Assembly (NCBI RefSeq): GCF_964031165.1
Contig: NZ_OZ035011.1
Coordinates: 739,928 to 803,927, forward strand
Direction of reading: 5' to 3'
Length of the DNA: 64,000 nucleotides
Source: Rickettsiella endosymbiont of Rhagonycha lignosa
Lineage (GTDB): Bacteria > Pseudomonadota > Gammaproteobacteria > Diplorickettsiales > Diplorickettsiaceae
The notes under the pieces are model-generated. The model worked only from the letters and a program-made list of their open reading frames with translations. It made no database searches and was not told where the DNA came from. Position numbers and translations under genes: made by a program. Below are positions 18,187-27,894 of the stretch, piece by piece. Each line of letters begins with the position of its first letter. Within the stretch, counting starts at the first letter, position 1.

Positions 18187-18780
18187 TTAGCCAAAATAAT
18201 ACGCCAAACCGATAGAATAAAAGTCGGTGCTGGGTGTGCTGTTACCGCCCCCGACACTTTGAATGCGTGTCCAAGCTAAATCGATGGGTACAAACGGTGT
18301 AATATCATAACTAAGACCGACACCGAAACTGGGATTCCAACTATCAGAGTAACCTAAGTAATTACGACCATTCACCACAGCAGAACCATTGGCTTTAAGA
18401 TATGCTAAACCTAATTTGGCATAAAGATTTACATTACTCGAAATAGGTAACATCGGTTTCGCCATGAAATCGATAGCTTTTTCACTTAAAGAAACATTTG
18501 CGCCTGGCACACCACCGACGCCGGAAAAATCGACATCCGAAAAACGCGTATAACCAATTTCAAAAGCAATATTTTGATTAAATTGATAACCACCGGCGAT
18601 GCGACCCGTAAAAGCCATTTTACTATTAATTGATTGTGCGGCGGCATTGCTGGCTTCTTGATGAGTATCGGCTGTGCCGAGTTGGCCTAAGAGATAAAAT
18701 CCAGGAATCGATGCACTGGCCACTATCGGGAAGCAACATGAAAAAAGAAAAACTATTTCGGGCCTAATTTTTTTCAACAT
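18187..18780 (-). CDS. Outer membrane beta-barrel protein, paralogue 7 of 7
   Basis: The start is the ATG at 18780, six bases after AGGAG; the TTG two codons upstream is inside the ribosome site. The 197-residue precursor carries a hydrophobic signal segment (about residues 9-25, ending ASA) and strands such as AGGYQFNQNIAFEIGYTRF, LYAKLGLAYLK and GVGLSYDITPFVPIDLAW, ending YYFG. It is the most upstream and, with paralogue 6, the most divergent copy. It is divergent from ubiA with only 16 bp between the starts. Confidence 0.82.
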   Translation of the reverse strand: MLKKIRPEIVFLFSCCFPIVASASIPGFYLLGQLGTADTHQEASNAAAQSINSKMAFTGRIAGGYQFNQNIAFEIGYTRFSDVDFSGVGGVPGANVSLSEKAIDFMAKPMLPISSNVNLYAKLGLAYLKANGSAVVNGRNYLGYSDSWNPSFGVGLSYDITPFVPIDLAWTRIQSVGGGNSTPSTDFYSIGLAYYFG

Positions 18781-18796
18781 GAACAACTCCTTGTGA

Positions 18797-19690
18797 ATGA
18801 AGATATCCTATTATACGATAAGCGGCATGAACTACCTACCGCGCTGGCGAGCTTATTTCGCCTTGCTTCGTTTACATCAACCGATAGGAATTTTTTTATT
18901 GTTATGGCCTGCACTATGGGCGTTATGGATTGCGCGTGCGGGCGCAATAGATTTTAAAGTCCTTGCTTTATTTATAATTGGATCAGTGCTCACGCGATCA
19001 CTCGGTTGTGTGATGAATGATATCGCCGATCGAAATCTAGATGGTTTTGTGACAAGAACACAACACAGACCTTTAGCGACAGGTGCCGTGAGTTTGCAAG
19101 AAGCGGTGTTGATATTAATCGTTTTGACCTTATTGGCGTTTCTTGTGGTTTATCAATTGAACCGCCTAAGCATAGAATTGGCGGTAATCGCGGCAGGGAT
19201 GATTGCGCTCTATCCGTTTACTAAACGTTATATCGCCTGGCCGCAGTTATTTTTAGGTATTGTATTTGGCGCATGGTCTATCTTAATAGCTTTTGCTGCA
19301 GAAACTGGAAAAATACCGAGCATGGCTTGGTTGTTGTTTTTGGCCGCTTATGCTTGGTGTGTCGCCTATGATACCATTTATGCCATGGTGGATAGAGAGG
19401 ATGACAAGCGTGTAGGAATTAAATCCAGTGCTATCGCCTTGGGCCGTCACGATGTGAAATTTATTGCCGCGCTAGAGTGTGGTTTTGTTTTGTTGTTAAG
19501 TATCATCGGCCTCTGCTTAAAATTGAGCATGATTTATTATGTGATGTTGGTGTTAGTAATTGGCCTATTTATTTATCAACATTATTTAATTAAAGGTCGA
19601 AAACCTGAAGCGTGTTTTAAAGCTTTTTTGAATAATGCATGGATAGGTGGTTTGATATTTTTAGGGTTTTTCTTTGGTATGCCTAGTTAA
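18797..19690 (+). CDS. ubiA: 4-hydroxybenzoate polyprenyltransferase
   Basis: This 297-residue integral membrane prenyltransferase has the conserved N-terminal RLHQPIGIFLLLWPALWALW, the first Asp-rich motif NDIADRNLDG and the second YDTIYAMVDREDDKRVG, with about eight hydrophobic spans. UbiA attaches the polyprenyl tail to 4-hydroxybenzoate in ubiquinone synthesis. The start is uncertain: ATG at 18797 or at 18827; neither has a strong ribosome site, and the second gives a length closer to E. coli UbiA. The first overlaps the region that must hold the promoter of OMP paralogue 7. Confidence 0.93.
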   Translation: MKISYYTISGMNYLPRWRAYFALLRLHQPIGIFLLLWPALWALWIARAGAIDFKVLALFIIGSVLTRSLGCVMNDIADRNLDGFVTRTQHRPLATGAVSLQEAVLILIVLTLLAFLVVYQLNRLSIELAVIAAGMIALYPFTKRYIAWPQLFLGIVFGAWSILIAFAAETGKIPSMAWLLFLAAYAWCVAYDTIYAMVDREDDKRVGIKSSAIALGRHDVKFIAALECGFVLLLSIIGLCLKLSMIYYVMLVLVIGLFIYQHYLIKGRKPEACFKAFLNNAWIGGLIFLGFFFGMPS

Positions 19691-19857
19691 AATGTATTCA
19701 AAGTCATTGGGCGACATCAACTCCAACAGCTCGGTTGATTACGGCATTTGATTTATCTTTAAAAAAAAGAATCCTCTCTAAAAGCAAGTCGACGTAAACG
19801 CTTCAAAGTGACTATTTATTCATTAATTAAAATACGATTTCTCTGGAATTAATCAAT

Positions 19858-21091
19858 TTTTAGGAACTCTGTAGGGGACAAAACTAGAAATAAAGAAAGA
19901 ACTCACTGCTAAAAAAATCTCATATACTACTTTTTGAATAAAAAAAGAGGTGTGTATGAAACAAAGCAGTGAATTACAAGCTATGTTAAAAGAAATATTA
20001 GGCTGGAACAAGGCACGTCTTAGTTGTTTTACAAAAATGTTGTTGGCTTTATTTTCAGTACGCACAGTGAATCTACGAGAACTTGCCGTTGCTTTTGCCA
20101 GTGATGCATTAGTCGATTCAAGACATAAGCGATTAAAACGTTTTTTCTCAAACTTTAAGGTAGACACGGGAATTATAGCCCCATGGATTTTCAACTTGTT
20201 TTTTCCTGAAACTAAAAAAGTTTATTTGATTATCGATAGGACTAATTGGTATTGGGGTAAACAGAAAATTAATATTTTTATGTTGGGAGTTGCTTATGAA
20301 GGCTTGGCGATTCCCTTATATTGGCGTTTATTACCCAAAGCAGGGAACTCCAATTTTACAGAGCAAAAAAGCTTATTAAATCGATTTTTTACGACGTTTG
20401 GAACGTCACGGATCGTTGGCCTATTAGCTGACCGTGAATTTGCCAGTGGTGAGCTGTTTCGATGGCTCAATGCGAAGAAAGTGCCCTTCTATATCCGTAT
20501 TAAGGAAGGGTCCGTTATTGCGAGTAAAAATAAAAAAATATTAACGGCTAAAAAATTCTTTAACCGTCTCAAACCAAAAAATAGTAAAGAATTTCCTATG
20601 GCTGTGTGGATATTTGGACAAAAAGTGTATTTAGCCGGCTCCCGTTCAGAGCGGGGAGAATTGATGATTGTTGCAACCAACCAACTTCCTAACAATGCTA
20701 TTCCTATTTATCTGCGACGATGGGAAATAGAAATGCTTTTTCAAAGTTTGAAGGGGCGTGGATTTTGTTTTGAAGAAACTCGTCTTACACACTATGAACG
20801 TATTGAAAAACTTATTTTACTCTTAGTCATAGGGTTTTGTTGGGCTCACAAAGTCGGTGAATGGCAGGCTATTAAAAACCTATCCCTTTTAATCGCTATA
20901 GAGAAAGTCTAAGACCTCAATATTCTTATTTTCGCTATGGCTTTGATTTAATTAGAGAAACTCTGCTCAATCCCTGGCGTCGATTATCTATTTTCCGAGA
21001 TTATCTTAACCAAATGACGAGCCTTTTTTCTAGTAATATTCTCCGTAATTTAGATTGATTTCTACTTTTGTCCCCTACAGAGTTTTAGGAA
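19858..21091. mobile_element. IS4-like insertion sequence with 9-bp target duplication
   Basis: The element proper spans 19867-21082 (1216 bp). Terminal inverted repeats are CTCTGTAGGGGACAAAA (19867-19883) and its complement at 21066-21082, identical over 17 bp. The direct repeat TTTTAGGAA flanks both ends (19858-19866 and 21083-21091), a 9-bp target duplication as in the IS10/IS50 branch of the IS4 family. The intact repeats and duplication indicate recent insertion. It landed about 5 bp upstream of the PmrA-like box of the next gene. Confidence 0.9.
19956..21058 (+). pseudogene. IS4-family transposase, frameshifted near the C-terminus
   Basis: The start is the ATG at 19956 after AGAGG. The first 318 codons encode a DDE transposase with the first Asp in YLIIDRTNWYWG, the second in GLLADREF and the Glu in RRWEIEMLFQSLKGRGFCFE (YREK-like region). 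The frame then stops at 20912. A neighbouring frame continues with FNRYRESLRPQYSYFRYGFD to the stop at 21058; adding one A to the A5 run at 20874-20878 joins the two. The catalytic triad precedes the break, so activity is not excluded, and slippage at the A run is possible. The simplest reading is a recently inactivated copy. Confidence 0.82.
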
Positions 21092-21096
21092 TCTGA

Positions 21097-21129
21097 TTAA
21101 TATTTTCTTAATATTTTCTTAATTTTTAA
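21097..21129 (+). promoter_or_regulatory. PmrA-type tandem box upstream of the kinase-like gene
   Basis: Three 11-bp tandem units, TTAATATTTTC, TTAATATTTTC and TTAATTTTTAA, lie at 21097-21107, 21108-21118 and 21119-21129. The CTTAATATT-N2-CTTAATATT arrangement is the consensus described for PmrA, the response regulator that activates Dot/Icm effector genes in Legionella and Coxiella. A -10-like TATAGAAT follows at about 21132, and the gene starts at 21169. The match is by eye in AT-rich DNA, but the exact 11-bp periodicity is distinctive. Confidence 0.55.
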
Positions 21130-21168
21130 GATATAGAATGATTATTCATTAATTAATAAATTATTGCA

Positions 21169-22587
21169 ATGATCAACGATAACTCTAACTCCTTCTATTT
21201 TGATAAACAAAAAGAAAATAAATTTTTAACTCGAATAATGTTAAAAATTTTAAAATCTATACTAGACGGAAAACCTAGCATTTATGCCAAAGATATAGAT
21301 AAAGATTTTTATATATCGGATATAGATAAAAATCTTTGGCGAATTGATTCTATTCTTTCTAATATTAATCTCTCTTTCTTTGAGGAAAAATTAACCCCAA
21401 AAAATTTTTCGATTTTATATAAAACAGCAGAAAAATATTTAAATAATCGAGTGAGGAGATTTGAAGATCTTAAAGAAGATTTAAAAAATTTATTTCCTCT
21501 TAGTGAATTCAATATACAAATCAACTTAGAAGGGTGCAGTGATTGTTGTATTGTTATTAACAAAAATAATAAACAAAAATTATTCGTAAAGTCATCTAAA
21601 CAAGATCAACAGAACCGCGAATTTATGATTAATTGTTTTATAAGTAATATATTACGCGGGGTAAATGAAAATTTATCGGCTAGATCTTATATTCATAGAA
21701 ACGAAAAAAATAAATATCTTGTGTCAGAAGATGTTATAGGTATATTTAGAGAAGGGAGTAAATTTATAGAAGGCTTTGAATATATTAAAGATAATGTAAA
21801 AATTATACAAGGTCTAATAAAAAAAACTAGGAAAATGGGAGAATTAATAAATTATTTTAGCAAAGAAGATTTGCTTACATTAGGCATAATAAGCATTGTT
21901 TTCGGGTTAGCTGACTGTCATGGCCATAATATAGGAATAATAATAGAACATTCTAAAACGGATGAGTCAAAGCTTAAAAATAGAATAGTTACCTTTGATT
22001 TAGAAATGCATAAAAACCCTAAAGAAATAAGAGCTATATCAAAAGATGAAAATTTGATAAATTATTTTTCTTCAAATATTCAGAAGTATTACAACAATGC
22101 GTTTCTTAGGTTCCTCACTCAACCTCTAAAAAATGAGAGTTCATTAGTAAGTGCTGATGATTCTGATGTAACTAGCGCATTTTTAACATTAAAAATGCGC
22201 TTAAGCGCTATATATCTGGATAATTCAAGTCTAAATCAGCCTTTCGGAAATGAATTAGACGAACGTGGGTTAATATCATTAATTGAAAAAAGTATCGAGA
22301 GTATAGGAAAACCAAAAGACAATATTGAAATTGGATGCATTAAACATCTCAATTCTATTAAACATAAGTTGCTAAAGAATTACCAGACCTTTAAAAAGGC
22401 AGTGATGGGAAGATATCTGAAATCCCAAGACGATTTGGATATTCCAACGTCTATTTTTAGTACTAATTTCAAACCTACTTTTTTTTCTCAACCTCCGAAT
22501 GATACTTGTGTAAGTTTTAACTCAAACGTCGAGATAGGAAGCACGGAATGTGAGACGAGGCGCTCTCGCCCGAGAGGTATGTTTTGA
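21169..22587 (+). CDS. Kinase-fold protein, candidate secreted effector
   Basis: No named family is recognised for this 472-residue AT-rich gene. Several features suggest an atypical kinase fold of the PI3K/PI4K or HipA type: a beta-strand lysine in KQKLFVKSS (about residue 140), a catalytic-loop-like GLADCHGHNIGI (about residues 246-257) and a metal-binding-like VTFDLEMHKN (about residues 274-283). The N-terminal 130 residues are helical and charged, and the C-terminal 60 residues are disordered-looking and Ser/Thr-rich. There is no signal peptide. The PmrA-like box upstream, the neighbouring IS and the AT-rich composition suggest a horizontally acquired Dot/Icm substrate; this is inference. 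Confidence 0.5.
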   Translation: MINDNSNSFYFDKQKENKFLTRIMLKILKSILDGKPSIYAKDIDKDFYISDIDKNLWRIDSILSNINLSFFEEKLTPKNFSILYKTAEKYLNNRVRRFEDLKEDLKNLFPLSEFNIQINLEGCSDCCIVINKNNKQKLFVKSSKQDQQNREFMINCFISNILRGVNENLSARSYIHRNEKNKYLVSEDVIGIFREGSKFIEGFEYIKDNVKIIQGLIKKTRKMGELINYFSKEDLLTLGIISIVFGLADCHGHNIGIIIEHSKTDESKLKNRIVTFDLEMHKNPKEIRAISKDENLINYFSSNIQKYYNNAFLRFLTQPLKNESSLVSADDSDVTSAFLTLKMRLSAIYLDNSSLNQPFGNELDERGLISLIEKSIESIGKPKDNIEIGCIKHLNSIKHKLLKNYQTFKKAVMGRYLKSQDDLDIPTSIFSTNFKPTFFSQPPNDTCVSFNSNVEIGSTECETRRSRPRGMF

Positions 22588-22773
22588 TGGGCGAAGAATG
22601 CCTCGCGCGCTTAAGCCGAATTTATCCCAATTAACAACCTTTATTAAATTTAAAACTCGCATGTGCGTAAGTCCAGTAATAAATTCTAAGGGCTTACTTT
22701 CATTACTTGCTAGGGCTGTCATACGCAAGGTTATTTGCGTGCATTTTCAAGTACGAGCGGTATAATAATTTAA

Positions 22774-23277
<504 letters not shown>

Positions 23278-23285
23278 GACTAGGT

Positions 23286-23540
23286 ATGGCTTTATTAATA
23301 ACCGATGACTGTATCAATTGTGATGTCTGCGAACCCGAATGCCCAAATGAAGCCATCATTCAGGGTGAGTTTATCTACGAAATTAAGCCGAATAAATGCA
23401 CTGAGTGCGTGGGTCATTTTGATGCTCCGCAATGTGTTGAGGTTTGTCCTGTCGCTTGCATAGTCATTAATCCCGAATATCAAGAAACCCCAGAACAATT
23501 GTTAATGAAATACCAAGGCTTAGTCGCTGAAATAAAATAA
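23286..23540 (+). CDS. 2[4Fe-4S] ferredoxin, YfhL family
   Basis: The 84-residue ferredoxin has two Cys clusters: CINCDVCEPECPNEA near the N-terminus and CTECVGHFDAPQCVEVCP in the second half, the latter with the longer spacing seen in the YfhL/AvFdI type. It is a soluble electron carrier. It lies 8 bp downstream of coaD, the same neighbour pair as in several gammaproteobacteria. The gene is complete. Confidence 0.93.
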   Translation: MALLITDDCINCDVCEPECPNEAIIQGEFIYEIKPNKCTECVGHFDAPQCVEVCPVACIVINPEYQETPEQLLMKYQGLVAEIK

Positions 23541-23690
23541 ACTGGACTGAAGCGAGGATTTTAGATAAAGCGTAAGGCGCGGATTTGACGAGGAGCGGAG
23601 TTAACTGAGATGTTAATGAGGATCGCAGACCAAGTCCGCAACGCAGCGATTTGTCAAAAGCCGATTTTTCGCTTAAGTCCAGAAAAACGC
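23541..23690. repeat. Palindromic dispersed repeat, copy 2
   Basis: The ends are imperfect inverted repeats: CTGGACTGAAGCGAGGAT at the left and the complement of CTGGACTTAAGCGAAAAAT at the right, with further pairing inward. The interior shares ATGAGGATCGCAGA and CAACGCAG...GTCAAAA blocks with the repeats at 9252-9366 and 46840-46952. It is noncoding, lies between ferredoxin and rpmF, and could form a long RNA hairpin. It may be a MITE or REP-like element. Confidence 0.6.
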
Positions 23691-23759
23691 CGGTTGTTTT
23701 TTCGACCACTAGACCGCATAATATGCGTCTTTTAGAATTGCTTATATAAGAGGGCCATC

Positions 23760-23936
23760 ATGGCAGTCCAAAAATCACGTAAATCCCGTTCCAAAAGAAA
23801 CATGCGCCGTGCGCATGATGCATTAACTTCACCGGCTATTTCCATTGATGCAACCAGTGGAGAAACGCATATTCGCCACCACGTCACCAAAGATGGCTAT
23901 TATCGTGGAAAAAAGGTACTAAAAGCTAAGGAATAA
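23760..23936 (+). CDS. rpmF: Ribosomal protein bL32
   Basis: This 58-residue basic protein begins [20 protein letters not shown] and contains [20 protein letters not shown], diagnostic of L32. It is a component of the large ribosomal subunit. As in most gammaproteobacteria it heads the plsX-fab cluster, with plsX starting 9 bp after its stop. The DUF177 (yceD) gene often found upstream is absent; a palindromic repeat occupies that place. Confidence 0.97.
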   Translation: MAVQKSRKSRSKRNMRRAHDALTSPAISIDATSGETHIRHHVTKDGYYRGKKVLKAKE

Positions 23937-23945
23937 CACCTTAAA

Positions 23946-24983
23946 ATGTCTCGTTATACTCTGGCTATAGATGCTATGGGAGGCGACTACGGTCCCTCCG
24001 TGATAGTCCCCGCTGTGCTCTTAGCGTTACAGGAAGAGCCTCAGCTACATATTATTCTTGTCGGTGATTTGCCTGAGTTGCAAGAGCAGCTAAAACTGGT
24101 AAAAACTAAGCCTGCAGCGAGTCAATTGACGCTACGCGGGGCTACTCAGGTCGTATCGATGGACGAACCTCCGGCTTTAGCACTGCGTAATAAAAAAGAT
24201 TCTTCAATGCGCGTTGCGATTAATTTAGTTAAAGAAGGCGAAGCGCAGGCCTGCGTGAGCGCTGGCAATACCGGCGCATTGATGGCGACCGCCCGTTTTG
24301 TATTGAAAACTATTCCTGGTATCGATAGACCGGCTATCAGTGCCATGCTCCCTACCATGAAAGAACAAACCAAAGTACGCGTTTTAGATTTGGGCGCGAA
24401 TGTGGATACGGAGGTTGAACATCTACTGCAATTTGCCATTATGGGTTCGGTATTAAGTTCTGAGATCGACAATATTCCCAGCCCGCGCGTGGCCTTATTG
24501 AATATTGGCGCTGAAGAAATTAAAGGCAATGAACAAGTTAAAAAGGCCGCTGAATTATTGAAGAATGCACATATCAATTATATTGGTTACATCGAAGGCG
24601 ATGAGATTTATCAAGGCTTGGCAGATGTCATCGTCTGTGATGGTTTTGTCGGCAATGTGGCATTGAAAGTGACAGAAGGTGTGGCAAAATTAATGGGCCA
24701 CTATATTAAATTAGCGTTTAATCGTAATTGGTTTTCGCGCCTCTCCGGGTTAATGGCTTTACATGTATTAAAAGGATTACGTAAACAATTTGATCCGGCC
24801 CATTATAACGGTGCAAGCTTAGTTGGTTTGCGCGGCATTGTGATTAAAAGTCATGGTAGTGCCAATATATTGGCTTTCAAAAATGCGATTAATGAAGCAA
24901 TCTTAGAAGTACAAAAAAATATCCCTGAACGTATAAGAGAACAAGTGACCGGTTTATTGAAGGAATCTGAACAGTCTTTATGA
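23946..24983 (+). CDS. plsX: Phosphate acyltransferase PlsX
   Basis: The 345-residue protein begins [20 protein letters not shown] and contains [13 protein letters not shown] and [13 protein letters not shown], all typical of PlsX. It converts acyl-ACP to acyl phosphate, feeding PlsY in phospholipid synthesis. Its last codons overlap the fabH start by 4 bp (ATGA), indicating translational coupling. Length and motifs are complete. Confidence 0.97.
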   Translation: MSRYTLAIDAMGGDYGPSVIVPAVLLALQEEPQLHIILVGDLPELQEQLKLVKTKPAASQLTLRGATQVVSMDEPPALALRNKKDSSMRVAINLVKEGEAQACVSAGNTGALMATARFVLKTIPGIDRPAISAMLPTMKEQTKVRVLDLGANVDTEVEHLLQFAIMGSVLSSEIDNIPSPRVALLNIGAEEIKGNEQVKKAAELLKNAHINYIGYIEGDEIYQGLADVIVCDGFVGNVALKVTEGVAKLMGHYIKLAFNRNWFSRLSGLMALHVLKGLRKQFDPAHYNGASLVGLRGIVIKSHGSANILAFKNAINEAILEVQKNIPERIREQVTGLLKESEQSL

Positions 24984-25930
24984 AATATTCACGTATTGCA
25001 GGCACGGGTAGTTATTTACCGGAAAGAATATTAACGAATGCCGAACTTGAGAAGATGGTGGCGACCACGAATGAGTGGATAGTCGAACGTACCGGCATAC
25101 GTGAGCGTCATATTATTGGTCCTAACGATAGCACAGCGAGCATGGCCACTATGGCGGCTAAAAATGCGCTAGAAGCCGCTAAGTTATCGGCTAAAGAAAT
25201 ACAATTAATTATTGTAGCTACGAGTACACCCGATAAATTTTTTCCTAGCACCGCCTGTTTAGTTCAAGCAGCATTGGGTGAAGATGGTTGTCCGGCCTTT
25301 GATATTGTAGCGGCCTGTGCCGGCTTTAATTATGCATTGAGTGTTGCGGATCAATTCATTCGTAACGGTGTCGTTCAGACTGCACTCGTCATAGGCAGTG
25401 AAAGCATGTCGAATATTATTAATTGGGAAGATCGCTCCACCTGTATTTTATTTGGTGATGGTGCCGGTGCTGTGGTATTACAAGCCGCCAATGAACCTGG
25501 CATTATTTCTGCACATCTGCATGCGGCGGGTTCTTATCAAAATTTATTGTCATTAAGTTCAGGGTTGAAAAAAGATGATATTCCACATCTTATAATGCAA
25601 GGCAGTGAGGTATTTAAAATTGCGGTGAAGAAATTAAGTGCCGTATTAGAGGAAACTTTAGCTGCGAATAAAATCAATAAAAAAGATATTGATTGGTTAA
25701 TTCCGCATCAGGCCAATTTGCGTATTATTCAAGCGATGGCGAATAAACTTAAAATGACGATGCAACATGTTGTGGTTACATTAGATCAACATGGCAATAC
25801 ATCGGCTGCTTCTATTCCGTTAGCGTTAGATGTCGCCGTGCGTGATGGTCGCATCCAACGCGGCCAATTATTATTAATGGAAAGTTTTGGTGCAGGGTTG
25901 GCGTGGGGTTCTGCTTTAGTGCGCTATTAA
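24980..25930 (+). CDS. fabH: 3-oxoacyl-ACP synthase III
   Basis: This 316-residue ketoacyl synthase III has the catalytic triad: Cys in [10 protein letters not shown], His in IPHQANLRI and Asn in [11 protein letters not shown]. It condenses acetyl-CoA with malonyl-ACP to start fatty acid chains. The early motif [14 protein letters not shown] is also typical. The start overlaps plsX by 4 bp. A 140-bp gap holding an imperfect inverted repeat separates it from fabD. Confidence 0.97.
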   Translation: MKYSRIAGTGSYLPERILTNAELEKMVATTNEWIVERTGIRERHIIGPNDSTASMATMAAKNALEAAKLSAKEIQLIIVATSTPDKFFPSTACLVQAALGEDGCPAFDIVAACAGFNYALSVADQFIRNGVVQTALVIGSESMSNIINWEDRSTCILFGDGAGAVVLQAANEPGIISAHLHAAGSYQNLLSLSSGLKKDDIPHLIMQGSEVFKIAVKKLSAVLEETLAANKINKKDIDWLIPHQANLRIIQAMANKLKMTMQHVVVTLDQHGNTSAASIPLALDVAVRDGRIQRGQLLLMESFGAGLAWGSALVRY

Positions 25931-26012
25931 GAGGGCGTTTTTAATTGCACGATGCTGGCCAAAAAGCACTGTTTTTTGTCTCAGCCTAATACAATTTAAG
26001 ATGCCCTCTAAC
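25927..26012. repeat. Imperfect 21-bp inverted repeat between fabH and fabD
   Basis: TTAAGAGGGCGTTTTTAATTG (25927-25947) matches the complement of 25992-26012 at about 17 of 21 positions, with a 44-nt loop. It overlaps the fabH stop codon. It could be an attenuator-like RNA structure inside the fab operon or the remains of a small insertion. Confidence 0.4.
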
Positions 26013-26071
26013 GATAAATTATCGTCTCTTATTTTGATTTTATTATGTTTAATTTGAATGAATAAATAATT

Positions 26072-27001
26072 ATGGCTAAAAAAATTGCATTTATTTTTCC
26101 GGGACAGGGTTCACAAACATTAGGAATGTTAGTGGAATTTGCTAAAGAGTTTTCTATCATTCAAGACACATTTATAGAGGCTTCGCACGTCTTAAAATTT
26201 GACCTATGGGAATTGTGTCAAGACGGTCCAGAAGCCGCACTCAATCAAACAGAAAACACCCAACCCGCTTTATTAGCAGCCAGTGTGGCCTTATGGCGTG
26301 TTTGGCAACAACAACGGGGTCTTAAACCGACATTTATGGCAGGACATAGCCTAGGTGAATATTCTGCCTTGGTGTGTGGTGGCGCATTGGATTTTATGAC
26401 AGCGGTACGTTTGGTGGCTGAACGAGGACGCTTAATGCAAGCAGCAGTTCCACCCGGTGTAGGCGCCATGGCGGCTATCGTGGGTTTAGATAATGATAAA
26501 ATACAGGCTTTGTGTGAGTCGCTTGCCGAAGGCCAAGTCTTATCGCCCGCTAATTACAATTCTATCGGTCAAACGGTGGTGGCCGGAGATGCGGCTGCGG
26601 TGCAGCGCTTGCTTGAACAGGCTAAATCAGCAGGCGCTAAATTAGCGAAACTGATTCCCGTTAGCGTTCCATCGCATTGTGCTTTAATGAAACCCGCTGC
26701 AAAGCATTTAGCTGAAACCTTGGAAACCATTCATATTTCTGTACCACATATTCCTATTGTCAATAATGTCGATGTTGCTATCGAACATGATCCAAGTTTG
26801 ATAAAAAAAGCATTAGTGGAACAATTATATAATCCAGTGCGTTGGGTAGAAATAATCCAACAGCTCGAGAAGCGTGGGATTGAAGAAATGATTGAATGCG
26901 GTCCAGGTAAAGTGTTGGCAGGTTTGAATAAACGTATCACATCGATACCCACACTCTCACTACAGGATCCGGAAATACTACAAGAAGCCTTAATTGGTTA
27001 A
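26072..27001 (+). CDS. fabD: Malonyl-CoA:ACP transacylase
   Basis: The 309-residue protein has the N-terminal FPGQGSQ, the nucleophile elbow AGHSLGEYSALV, QTENTQPA and the conserved His in VPSHCALM. It loads malonyl groups onto ACP for FabH and FabF. The length is normal. It is followed 10 bp later by fabG, matching the standard fabHDG order. Confidence 0.97.
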   Translation: MAKKIAFIFPGQGSQTLGMLVEFAKEFSIIQDTFIEASHVLKFDLWELCQDGPEAALNQTENTQPALLAASVALWRVWQQQRGLKPTFMAGHSLGEYSALVCGGALDFMTAVRLVAERGRLMQAAVPPGVGAMAAIVGLDNDKIQALCESLAEGQVLSPANYNSIGQTVVAGDAAAVQRLLEQAKSAGAKLAKLIPVSVPSHCALMKPAAKHLAETLETIHISVPHIPIVNNVDVAIEHDPSLIKKALVEQLYNPVRWVEIIQQLEKRGIEEMIECGPGKVLAGLNKRITSIPTLSLQDPEILQEALIG

Positions 27002-27011
27002 GGATGGTTTT

Positions 27012-27752
27012 ATGTTATTAAAAGATAAAATAGCCTTGATAACAGGTGCCAGCCGGGGTATTGGCGCAGCGATTGCGGTTGCGATGGCACAGCAAGGTGC
27101 ACTGGTTGCTGGAACGGCTACCAGCGCTGCCGGTGCAGAAAAAATTTCTCACATATTACAAGAGCAAGGATTGAAAGGTAAAGGTTTCGTCTTAAATTTA
27201 AATGATGATGCATCGATAAAAAATTTAATGACAGAATTACAAACGTTTGGACTTCCTAATATAGTAGTGAATAATGCGGGTATTACGCGTGATAATCTGT
27301 TATTGCGTATGAAAGCAGATGAATGGAATGCCGTGTTAGAGACTAATCTAAGTGCAGTTTTTAAGTTAACACAGTTGTGTTTGAAGCCGATGCTAAAAGC
27401 ACAATCTGGGCGTATTATTAATATTTCTTCTATAGTAGGCTGTACAGGAAATCCTGGTCAGGCCAATTATGCGGCGGCAAAAGCAGGATTAATTGGCTTT
27501 ACTAAAGCGTTGGCACAAGAAGTGGCAACGCGGAATATTACTGCGAATGTTGTGGCGCCAGGATTTATAGCTACCGATATGACCAGTCAATTAAATGAAA
27601 ATCAACGCACTTTGTTGTTGGAAAAAATTCCAGTCAAACGTTTGGGCACTGCACAGGATATCGCTCATGCGTGCGTCTTTTTAGCCTCGGATTGGGCTGC
27701 TTATGTGACCGGCAACACATTGCATGTTAATGGCGGAATGTATATGAATTGA
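27012..27752 (+). CDS. fabG: 3-oxoacyl-ACP reductase
   Basis: I use the ATG at 27012, which follows TAAGGATGG and gives the standard FabG N-terminus; the in-frame TTG at 26994 overlaps the end of fabD. The 246-residue short-chain dehydrogenase has the NADPH loop ITGASRGIG, NNAGITRD, the catalytic Ser in NISSIVG and YAAAKAG (Tyr, Lys). It reduces 3-oxoacyl-ACP with NADPH in fatty acid elongation. Confidence 0.97.
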   Translation: MLLKDKIALITGASRGIGAAIAVAMAQQGALVAGTATSAAGAEKISHILQEQGLKGKGFVLNLNDDASIKNLMTELQTFGLPNIVVNNAGITRDNLLLRMKADEWNAVLETNLSAVFKLTQLCLKPMLKAQSGRIINISSIVGCTGNPGQANYAAAKAGLIGFTKALAQEVATRNITANVVAPGFIATDMTSQLNENQRTLLLEKIPVKRLGTAQDIAHACVFLASDWAAYVTGNTLHVNGGMYMN

Positions 27753-27894
27753 TCAGAATAGCTTTGCAAAGTAAGTTTAGTTTTATAAGCGGCTAAACTT
27801 AATTGCTTAAATTAATTAAAGTGGCTTGCGTTCATTCAGGAATTGAATAAACTAAGCGACAGGTTTTATTTATATTAAATAGGGGAGATTCTCA

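Noticed and set aside
22550..22765. 71-codon plus-strand frame overlapping the end of the kinase-like gene and reaching the coaD promoter
   Set aside because: It contains the likely coaD -10 (TATAAT), has no ribosome site, and the protein resembles nothing; a shadow frame is more likely.
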